From assembly GCA_021817355.1 (NCBI GenBank), contig JAKAVI010000115.1, positions 1 to 12,694 of the forward strand: a stretch of 12,694 nucleotides of DNA. The letters are read 5' to 3'. A program made the translations under genes and the position numbers. The DNA is from Pseudomonadota bacterium (lineage in GTDB: Bacteria > Pseudomonadota > Alphaproteobacteria > Micropepsales > Micropepsaceae). Below are positions 7,996 through 12,694 of the stretch, in pieces. Positions within the stretch are counted from its first letter, which is position 1. Each line of letters opens with the position of its first letter. The notes beneath the pieces were generated by a model, which saw only the letters and a program-made list of their open reading frames with translations, was not told the DNA's origin and made no database searches.

Positions 7996-8178
7996 TCAGA
8001 GCGAGAGCCCCTCATCGATGACCACTGTGTGACCAGAGATTTAGGACGCGAGTGGGGATACGGGTACGATTGCAGATCCCGACAGGTCCGCCGGTGATCG
8101 CAAGCGGCGCTGCGCGGTGTCGGGGAGCGCGCTGGCGAGGAGAACTCTCTTGCTCCTGAATTCGGTATCGTCGTGCAT
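7996..8178 (-). pseudogene. Remnant of a short-chain dehydrogenase/reductase gene
   Basis: An ATG at 8178 lies 8 bases after the kinase TGA with GAGGA between them, so a gene clearly once started here. The frame gives MHDDTEFRSKRVLLASAL, like the first beta-strand of an SDR, and later S-G-S-A-I-V-P-V-S-P-L-A-S. A TAA at 8041-8043 follows. In the same frame right after it comes I-S-G-H-T-V-V-I-D-E-G-L-S-L and TGA 7996-7998, a close match to the C-terminus of many SDRs (usually ...I-S/T-G-Q/H-...-V-D-G-G-L). A working SDR has about 250 residues; only about 60 codons remain, and the Ser/Tyr/Lys active site and glycine-rich loop are absent. Internal deletion plus a stop codon is the simplest reading. 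The SDR identity rests on these short pieces. Confidence 0.6.
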
Positions 8179-8186
8179 GATCCTCG

Positions 8187-9215
8187 TCAGCCTATGCGCC
8201 GTAGAGCGCGTTCAAATAGGTGGATGGTATGGGCATGCAGCCGATCGCCGATCTCTTTGGGGGCCTTCCCGGCACAAGCGCGTGCGTGGGACCCTTCGAG
8301 GATGATGCCGAGCTTGTAACAGGCCAGAACTGCGAACCAGTCCAAGTTGGCCAGGTCTCGTCCGGTCTGGGCAGCATATCTGGCCACGAGTTCCTCGGGT
8401 GTGGCAAATCCGTCCCATGGCGTGATCGCAACGTCAGTGGCATGGGGCCTATTGTCTTCTGGCCAAGTTGCAATCAGCCAGCCGAGATCAAGCAGAGGAT
8501 CGCCGAGCGTACATAGTTCCCAGTCGACGACAGCAGCGAGAGACCCGGAGTCGTGGCGGAACAGGACATTGGCGAAGTGAAAGTCGCCATGGATAATTCC
8601 CGCCTGCAATTCCTTAGGACGATGGTCATCGAGCCAGGTTGCCACCCGCCCAACCCCGGGGATGGATTGTGGACCGGTCCACCCCGGCATCTCCCTGTAA
8701 CTCTCCAGTTGCGCTGCCCAGCGGCTAACTTGCCTACCTAGCCAATTATCCAGCTTGCCGAAATCCGCCAGTCCCGCGGCACGAAAGTCTACTTGGCTGA
8801 GCGCGGCGATGGCATCGACCATGGCCAGTCCCATTCGATGCCGCATGACGGGGTCTTTGGCATGGAGTGCAGGTAAGCCCTGGCTCGCATTGAAGCCGTC
8901 GACGGGCTCCATCAGGTAAAAGGCAGCACCCATAACGCTTGGATCCGGGCAAGCGGCGATCAAGGCTGGATGCGGCACGCCGCTGCCGGTAAGTGCGGCA
9001 AGCACTCGGGCTTCGCGGCGCATGGTCTCGTTGGAGTTGGGCCGAGGATGAGTCGGTGGGTGACGTAGAACATAGCCCCTACCGGCGCGGGTGAAGCGCA
9101 GCAGGATGTTCTGAGTGCCACCAGCCAGACGCTGGACTTGTTCCAGCGGGCCGGAGCCAAGACCCTGCTGGTCCATCCACGCTACGAGCGCGGCCAAGTC
9201 AACGCCCGGCTCCAA
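8187..9215 (-). CDS. APH-family phosphotransferase, ACAD11 kinase-domain / LvaA type
   Basis: This kinase has the aminoglycoside-phosphotransferase fold. In the frame counted from the TTG at 9272, R-L-A-G-G-T-Q-N-I-L-L-R-F (48-60) forms the nucleotide loop region and Y-V-L-R-H-P-P (67-73) the strand with the ATP-contacting basic residue. H-G-D-F-H-F-A-N-V-L-F (228-238) is the catalytic loop with D230, and V-V-D-W-E-L-C-T-L-G-D-P (248-259) carries the metal-binding D250. The D-W-E-x-x-T-L-G-D-P string is typical of the ACAD11 N-terminal domain and its bacterial stand-alone relatives, not of antibiotic resistance enzymes. Expected role: ATP-dependent phosphorylation of the hydroxyl of a hydroxyacyl-CoA. 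The start is uncertain: TTG 9215 (GGGGG ahead), GTG 9239 or TTG 9272. The first is preferred because the predicted promoter covers the others. It is first gene of the minus-strand operon. Confidence 0.85.
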   Translation of the reverse strand: MEPGVDLAALVAWMDQQGLGSGPLEQVQRLAGGTQNILLRFTRAGRGYVLRHPPTHPRPNSNETMRREARVLAALTGSGVPHPALIAACPDPSVMGAAFYLMEPVDGFNASQGLPALHAKDPVMRHRMGLAMVDAIAALSQVDFRAAGLADFGKLDNWLGRQVSRWAAQLESYREMPGWTGPQSIPGVGRVATWLDDHRPKELQAGIIHGDFHFANVLFRHDSGSLAAVVDWELCTLGDPLLDLGWLIATWPEDNRPHATDVAITPWDGFATPEELVARYAAQTGRDLANLDWFAVLACYKLGIILEGSHARACAGKAPKEIGDRLHAHTIHLFERALRRIG

Positions 9216-9243
9216 GGCTACGCCCCCAGATTTATCCACTTGG

Positions 9244-9272
9244 ATAATGCATTTGACGTGAATACCGGTCAA
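9244..9272 (-). promoter_or_regulatory. Predicted promoter of the kinase-dehydrogenase-ligase operon
   Basis: On the minus strand TTGACC (9267-9272) and CATTAT (9244-9249) are separated by 17 bases, a good sigma-70-type spacing. Transcription would begin near 9237, leaving TTG 9215 as the first start with a leader. The prediction is by eye. Confidence 0.4.
9253..9272. promoter_or_regulatory. Candidate TetR operator, inverted repeat TTGAC-N10-GTCAA
   Basis: TTGAC (9253-9257) and GTCAA (9268-9272) form a symmetric 20-bp site. Each half is also the -35 box of one of the two divergent promoters, so one bound dimer would block both. ATACCGGTC is repeated directly at 9262-9270 and 9307-9315 and could extend the site. 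No binding data support this; it is inferred from layout. Confidence 0.35.
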
Positions 9273-9280
9273 GCTATGAA
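9253..9280 (+). promoter_or_regulatory. Predicted promoter of the divergent TetR gene
   Basis: TTGACG (9253-9258) and TATGAA (9275-9280) are 16 bases apart on the + strand. If used, the transcript would begin close to the ATG at 9288, giving a leaderless or near-leaderless message. It overlaps the opposing promoter almost completely. Confidence 0.3.
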
Positions 9281-9926
9281 TAATGGTATGTCGTTTGATG
9301 ATGCTGATACCGGTCTTGAGGCCGCAGAAAATCTAAAGGCCGTGGCCGTCGCGTTATTCGCGGAACGTGGTGTCGATGGGGTAACCGTGCGCCAAATTGC
9401 GGAAGCGGCGGGCCAAAAGAACCACGCGGCCGTGGGCTATCATTTTGGGTCCAAGGAAGCCCTGGTTCGCGCCGTCGTGGTGCATGGCGCGAAATTGATC
9501 GACGAGTTACGCAACCGGATGCTGAATGAAATCGAAGCGTATGGCGGTCCGTCAACGCTGATCGAGATCACGGGCGTGCTGGTACGGTCATCGCTCGTGC
9601 CCTCAAACCCGCCATGGAGTGATTGCTATAATCGGTTCATTGTGATGCTGCAGCTAACGAACTACCGACTTTTCATGGATGCGCTGGAAGGACGCTGGAA
9701 CTCAGGTTATCTGCGTTGTCAAAGCCATATCAGAAAGTTGCTAGCAGACATCCCCTCCCGGCAGGTCAACCGACGGCTTGTGCTGATGGGCGGGGCGATG
9801 GCTGGCATCATCGCGGCGCGTGAGAGAGAGCTTGCAGATGGGTCCCGCGATCACCCCATGTGGAGAAGCGAACGTACGATCGAAAGCATCTCCAGCGCAC
9901 TGGCTGCAATCCTGATGGCTGACTGA
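9276..9926 (+). CDS. TetR/AcrR-family transcriptional regulator (second copy)
   Basis: This is a roughly 216-residue TetR-type regulator. The helix-turn-helix spans about residues 18-68: A-V-A-L-F-A-E-R-G-V-D-G-V-T-V-R-Q-I-A-E-A-A-G, then V-G-Y-H-F-G-S-K-E-A-L, the family signature. The C-terminal part (about 80-216) is the helical ligand and dimer domain. The frame is open upstream to 9138, but that part overlaps the kinase gene on the other strand and is not TetR-like. The start is therefore taken as ATG 9276; ATG 9288 is equally possible, and neither has a clear ribosome site. It diverges from the kinase operon with about 60 bp or less between starts, so it very likely regulates that operon, with an acyl-CoA or hydroxy acid intermediate as a natural guess for the ligand. 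Confidence 0.85.
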   Translation: MNNGMSFDDADTGLEAAENLKAVAVALFAERGVDGVTVRQIAEAAGQKNHAAVGYHFGSKEALVRAVVVHGAKLIDELRNRMLNEIEAYGGPSTLIEITGVLVRSSLVPSNPPWSDCYNRFIVMLQLTNYRLFMDALEGRWNSGYLRCQSHIRKLLADIPSRQVNRRLVLMGGAMAGIIAARERELADGSRDHPMWRSERTIESISSALAAILMAD

Positions 9927-10471
9927 ATACTGGCCTTTGTTGCCCCTGGAATTGGGTCTCCAGCTGGACAGACATATCGTTTTCGCGGCAGGATCGCTGA
10001 CCAGAAATTATTGATGGACCGCAGACTGCCGGCAAATGGAAAGGTGGAAACATGCGGACTAGCCTTACCTGAAAGCAAAATCGTGTTTTGAGGTTGGCGA
10101 TGCGACCTGGGGCAGCCGCAAATTATTGTCTCAATTGGTCCAAATTGCCCATCAACACTTGCCAATACCCACGCGAGAGGTTGACGAAATCCATCCAAGC
10201 GGTCTTGGGCTGTGCGGTGGGTAGCCTCGGATGTACGCGGGATCGGTATCCTGATCTGCAGCGCTTAGCTGCGGACCTGCACATATGCCCAGCTTGCGAA
10301 AAGTCCTGCGCGCGCTTGCGCTGTCTGCCCTAGATGGCTTCTTGCGCCGTGACCATCCCCGCGCGCTCTGCCCAGCGGGTGGAGGGCCCCATCATGGGAT
10401 AAAAGTCCCGGCTGCTTCAGACGCTCGTGGAGAACGGCAGCGCACATGCAGTGCTCACTCAGGGACTAAAA
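9927..10471. other. 545 bp region without a recognisable gene
   Basis: Several short ORFs occur on both strands but none has family motifs or a credible ribosome site. One that runs into the tRNA is a known type of false protein. The region lies on the 3' side of the tRNA-Ser, where integrated elements commonly insert, but I see no integrase and no second copy of the tRNA 3' end within the window. Confidence 0.5.
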
Positions 10472-10564
10472 TGGTGGAGACGGAGGGATTCGAACCCTCG
10501 ATACGGCTTTAGACCGTATAACGGTTTAGCAAACCGCCGCCTTCAGCCTCTCGGCCACGTCTCC
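10472..10564 (-). tRNA. tRNA-Ser, anticodon GCU (codons AGC/AGU)
   Basis: Reading the minus strand, GGAGACG (from 10564) pairs with CGTCTCC (10476-10482) as acceptor stem. The D arm contains GGCCGAGAGGCTGAAGGC. The anticodon stem GCGGT/ACCGT encloses the loop TTGCTAA with anticodon GCT. A long variable arm (TACGG/CCGTA pairing) is present, as expected for serine. The T arm is GAGGG-TTCGAAT-CCCTC. CCA is encoded (10472-10474). The discriminator base before CCA is A (10475), whereas bacterial serine tRNAs usually have G there. The gene stands alone and is read toward lower coordinates. Confidence 0.95.
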
Positions 10565-10567
10565 GGT

Positions 10568-10606
10568 CCCCTTAAGGGGCGACACTCATGCCCTAGTTTA
10601 GTGTCG
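10568..10606. repeat. Two inverted repeats directly upstream of the tRNA-Ser
   Basis: CCCCTTAAGGGG, a perfect 12-bp palindrome (10568-10579), starts 3 bp before the mature tRNA 5' end. Next to it, CGACACT (10580-10586) and AGTGTCG (10600-10606) form a 7-bp inverted repeat with a 13-base spacer. Both fall in the tRNA leader or promoter, so they may be processing or regulatory structures, or a terminator facing the other way. The minus strand also holds TTGAGC as a possible -35 box just beyond. Confidence 0.45.
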
Positions 10607-10737
10607 TGCTCAAGCCGGTCAGATATCTCGATTCTGCTGTTTCATGGGAATATTATTGCGATGCCGCTGATGCCGCCCACTTTAATATTGCAAAGCTGAG
10701 GATTGGCGCGCAGCCTGATCCTTCCGGGAGCGCGTTA

Positions 10738-10774
10738 GGCCGCCCCTGCCCCAAATCGGTGCTTTGAGGCGGCC
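10738..10774 (+). other. Inverted repeat in the leader of the CBS protein gene
   Basis: GGCCGCC (10738-10744) and GGCGGCC (10768-10774) are perfect 7-bp complements around a 23-base loop. They lie about 70 bp before the preferred start of the CBS gene and could fold in its 5' leader. The rest of the 282 bp between tRNA and CBS start shows nothing else I can name. Confidence 0.35.
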
Positions 10775-10846
10775 GAGATCATGAAAGGATTGTCCACTAC
10801 CACACACCGCGCGTCCCGCTGGAAGGCACAACACTGGGAGCACGCC

Positions 10847-11278
10847 ATGCTGGTCAAACATATCCTCGAGGAAAAAGGGCGAGAAGTTGTCAGCGTTTCG
10901 GGTACGGTCTCATTGGCGGAGGCGGCCCGTGTTCTCGCCTTGCGTCATATTGGAGCCGTTGTTGTCCATGACGGAAAGGATCAGGTGGCAGGGATCCTTT
11001 CAGAACGCGATATTGTCACGGCGATAGCGGCACGGAGCGTCCAGGCGCTGGCGGACACAGTAGAAGCGCATATGACACGCCGGGTTACTACCTGTCGCGA
11101 AGGCGACAGTGCCGAGGACATCATGGAAGTCATGACGCGCAAGCGCTTTCGCCATGTTCCTGTGGTCGAAGGTGGCAAGCTGGTTGGCATCATCTCGATA
11201 GGTGACGTCGTCAAGACCAGGATTGCCGAGACCATCAAGGAGGCCGAGAGCCTGCGCACCTATCTTGCTGCAGGTTGA
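10847..11278 (+). CDS. Two-CBS-domain protein
   Basis: This 143-residue protein consists almost only of a Bateman module, two CBS domains in tandem. The first covers about 8-65 and has G-I-L-S-E-R-D-I-V (49-57). The second covers about 76-132 and has G-I-I-S-I-G-D-V-V (114-122), with H-V-P-V-V-E before it. Such pairs bind adenosine nucleotides (AMP, ATP or similar) and act as energy or redox sensors; stand-alone members are cytoplasmic and their partners are mostly unknown. The start ATG 10847 is preferred, with GGGAG at 10836-10840, because the family begins with a short lead before the first domain. A frame extension to ATG 10781 would add 22 residues that look unrelated. It appears to be a single-gene unit with a hairpin at its stop codon. 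Confidence 0.85.
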   Translation: MLVKHILEEKGREVVSVSGTVSLAEAARVLALRHIGAVVVHDGKDQVAGILSERDIVTAIAARSVQALADTVEAHMTRRVTTCREGDSAEDIMEVMTRKRFRHVPVVEGGKLVGIISIGDVVKTRIAETIKEAESLRTYLAAG

Positions 11279-11296
11279 CGAGGCGGTTGCCTCGTC
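11277..11296 (+). terminator. Strong hairpin overlapping the CBS stop codon
   Basis: GACGAGGC (11277-11284) and GCCTCGTC (11289-11296) form a perfect 8-bp stem with a GGTT loop, beginning inside the TGA stop. No T-run follows, so it is either a Rho-independent terminator of weak type or a 3'-end stabiliser. Confidence 0.5.
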
Positions 11297-11720
11297 CGGG
11301 AGTCTCGGGTCAAGCCTGACCAGCACGCTAGGCACCCCTGCTTGCTCACCTGTGGGTTGGGCCGCATCTATAAGTGCGGGTCGGTGGCGGTCCGAGCCCG
11401 GCGCGGCAGATCCGGCGAGGAATTGCCCATCCGGAACCCTTTGGCCGGGAGGACGTTTGCTTTCCCGATCCCGGACCATTGGAAGGCCCTGACGGCGCCC
11501 CTGTGGGGCGAGGGGCGCCACAGTCCGATCGGCGAGGAAACCGGCGTGATTTGGCCTCATATATAGAGGTGGCCAGCCTCACTTGATCATAAATCTGGGT
11601 TGCTGCGAGATGTCCCTGCAGCTCTATATTTATATCTGTGGGAAGGAGAATTCTGCTGCCGCCGGCACGGTCGTGGAGCGGAGACCTGGGGATACGGGGC
11701 AAAAGAGGAGACGGGCAAGT
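11279..11720. other. 442 bp spacer with hairpins and a possible promoter, no gene recognised
   Basis: No ORF here on either strand has recognisable motifs. The notable parts are nested GC-rich inverted repeats at 11494-11519 and an AT-rich patch near 11625-11633. TTGCTG (11600-11605) followed 17 bases later by TCTATA (11623-11628) is a possible promoter for the secreted protein gene. The confidence for that promoter is low. Confidence 0.4.
11494..11519 (+). other. Nested, mutually exclusive hairpins
   Basis: GGCGCCCC (11494-11501) pairs perfectly with GGGGCGCC (11512-11519) around 10 bases. The inner six bases CGCCCC (11496-11501) can instead pair with GGGGCG (11505-11510) around TGT. The two folds share a strand and cannot form together. 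Confidence 0.45.
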
Positions 11721-12464
11721 ATGTTGAAACGTTCACTATTATGGGTTGCCGTGGCTGGCTTGGGGCTGGGTTTTGCCGGCTCGCTGGCACAGAACGCAGG
11801 ATCAAACGCCGGCCAACCGACACCCTCCAAAAGCGGTCCGCAGCATTCCACCCCGGCGGAGGAGGCGCAGACCTATTTGCTCAACCACCAGGCGAAAAGC
11901 GGCTTTTATGCCCCCACTGCGGTGCTTAATGGCAAGGCTTCGGGTGGTTTGAAGCAGGCCGAAATCGACACCTCCCGTCAATCCCAAGCCTATGATCAGT
12001 CGCAGGCCGCATATCAGCAGGCGCAGCGCCAGTATGAACAAAATCTAAAGAAGTATCGCCATGCACGTGAGGCGTGGAGCCAGTCGCAGCGTGACTATCG
12101 GGCAGCCATCACCCGCTATGACCAGCCGAAGTGGGCCTTTCACAATTATCCGCGGCTGACCCCTGTGGGATTTGGCGCGCCCCAGCTTGTGCCTTTGAAT
12201 AGGTTGAGCTCGCCCCAGCGCATCGCCAGCGTACCACTGCAAGGTCCAGATGGATGGGAAGGTTGGGTCATTGGCTGGCGCCTGCGACCAAATGGCGAGA
12301 GGGGACTGCAGGTGGCACTCAATCGCCACTTCGCAGTCTGGGTTCCGCCGGGAAGCGTTCGCTTCGACCAGGCGTCCACTGTCGCAGTCACAGCACTCAA
12401 CCGCACTGCCTTATGGGGCGAGCCCGGAATTTACCTCAAGGGCGCCTTTGAGGGCGGTGACTAG
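11721..12464 (+). CDS. Exported protein with aromatic-heptad helix and C-terminal beta-rich domain, function unknown
   Basis: I do not recognise a named family for this 247-residue protein. Residues 1-23 look like a signal peptide: M-L-K-R, then a hydrophobic run W-V-A-V-A-G-L-G-L-G-F-A-G and a likely cut after S-L-A. Residues 24-50 are a polar, Pro/Ser/Gly-rich linker. Residues 85-140 should form one long charged, Gln-rich helix in which Y91, Y98, Y105, Y112, W119, Y126, Y133 and F140 are spaced exactly seven apart. The C-terminal part (about 150-247) is beta-rich with W-E-G-W-V-I-G-W-R-L (179-188) and F-A-V-W-V-P-P (204-210). The start ATG 11721 follows GAGGAG (11705-11710); an upstream extension to 11583 lacks signal-peptide sense. 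It probably acts in the periplasm or cell envelope. It has no operon partner in the window. Confidence 0.75.
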   Translation: MLKRSLLWVAVAGLGLGFAGSLAQNAGSNAGQPTPSKSGPQHSTPAEEAQTYLLNHQAKSGFYAPTAVLNGKASGGLKQAEIDTSRQSQAYDQSQAAYQQAQRQYEQNLKKYRHAREAWSQSQRDYRAAITRYDQPKWAFHNYPRLTPVGFGAPQLVPLNRLSSPQRIASVPLQGPDGWEGWVIGWRLRPNGERGLQVALNRHFAVWVPPGSVRFDQASTVAVTALNRTALWGEPGIYLKGAFEGGD

Positions 12465-12694
12465 AGATAAGGTGTAAGGGGTGGGAGACAGCCCATATCT
12501 AGCAGCCCGGTTTGCCTGCCAGCCCACCTCCTTGCGCCGGGCGCAGCTGACTGCACCCTCGCCAGGGCTGACGCCTCAGCGCCCAGTTTCAATAGGCTGG
12601 AGGGCTCGCCGCGACGGTCCGTAAAATTTGCCGCACCCACCGCCAAGCGCTTAAATTGGCGAGGTTTCAGACCATCCACAGCCGCGCAAGATCG
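12465..12694. other. Right end of window, no confident gene
   Basis: On the minus strand a frame is open from the right window edge to a TAG at 12461-12463, about 77 codons, which could be the 3' part of a gene entering from the right. It contains no motif I know, and it overlaps the last bases of the secreted protein gene, so I do not call it as coding. A short repeat CTAGA/TCTAG flanks 12462-12501. Confidence 0.3.

Noticed and set aside
8041..8178. 45-codon ORF as a small accessory protein like LvaB
   Set aside because: It is much shorter than that protein, and the frame continues after the stop with an SDR C-terminus, so a decayed SDR fits better.
8187..9272. Aminoglycoside resistance kinase
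   Set aside because: The fold is shared, but the D-W-E-L-C-T-L-G-D-P motif and operon partners point to the hydroxyacyl-CoA branch.
9138..9275. N-terminal extension of the second TetR gene, 46 residues
   Set aside because: It lies antisense to the kinase N-terminus and has no TetR resemblance; the helix-turn-helix begins soon after 9288.
10285..10699. Two + strand ORFs across the tRNA that translate to ...RRRDSNPR and ...ETEGFEPS
   Set aside because: These are the well-known false proteins produced by reading a serine tRNA gene antisense.
11000..11560. 186-residue minus-strand ORF
   Set aside because: Half is antisense to the CBS gene and the rest is in structured spacer; no family resemblance.
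1..12694. CRISPR array, intact insertion sequence or prophage
   Set aside because: I saw no regularly spaced repeats, transposase, integrase or phage structural gene.

Overview
This GC-rich window looks like a chromosomal segment of a free-living heterotrophic proteobacterium. A sphingomonad-like alphaproteobacterium is my best guess, from the TetR, acyl-CoA dehydrogenase and kinase families, the CBS protein and the tRNA-Ser; there is no rRNA or other strong taxonomic marker, so this is an inference. Most of the window (1-9926) is catabolic or accessory metabolism with two TetR regulators. The right end (10472-12464) is more housekeeping in nature: a tRNA-Ser, a two-CBS-domain protein and a secreted protein.

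Left to right: a truncated 2x[4Fe-4S] ferredoxin and a ThDP-dependent decarboxylase/lyase-fold enzyme form a + strand pair (3-2046). A 514 bp gap follows that holds several perfect inverted repeats but no recognisable gene. Then come a TetR regulator and a flavin-dependent oxidase of the alkyl-dihydroxyacetonephosphate-synthase type (2561-5013, +). A short convergent gap (5014-5183) separates these from a minus-strand operon read in the order APH-like kinase (8187-9215), the wreck of a short-chain dehydrogenase gene (7996-8178), an ACAD10/11-type acyl-CoA dehydrogenase (6756-7982) and an acyl-CoA synthetase (5184-6731). A second TetR gene (9276-9926, +) diverges from the kinase. The shared control region is so compact that the two predicted promoters overlap face to face on one inverted repeat.

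The most interesting unit is the minus-strand operon. A kinase of the aminoglycoside-phosphotransferase fold beside an acyl-CoA dehydrogenase with the motif [10 protein letters not shown] is the unfused form of animal ACAD11. It also matches the kinase, dehydrogenase, SDR and ligase set of the bacterial levulinate (lva) pathway. The inferred job is to activate a 4-hydroxy (or 4-oxo) acid to its CoA ester, phosphorylate the 4-hydroxyl, and remove the phosphate on the dehydrogenase so that the acid can enter beta-oxidation. The SDR that could supply the 4-hydroxyacyl-CoA survives only as about 60 codons with an in-frame stop. The substrate is unknown.

The last third holds a tRNA-Ser(GCU) on the minus strand with two inverted repeats just upstream, a CBS-pair protein whose stop codon lies in a strong hairpin, a structured 440 bp spacer, and an exported protein with eight aromatic residues at exact 7-residue spacing. 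I found no CRISPR array, intact insertion sequence or phage gene.
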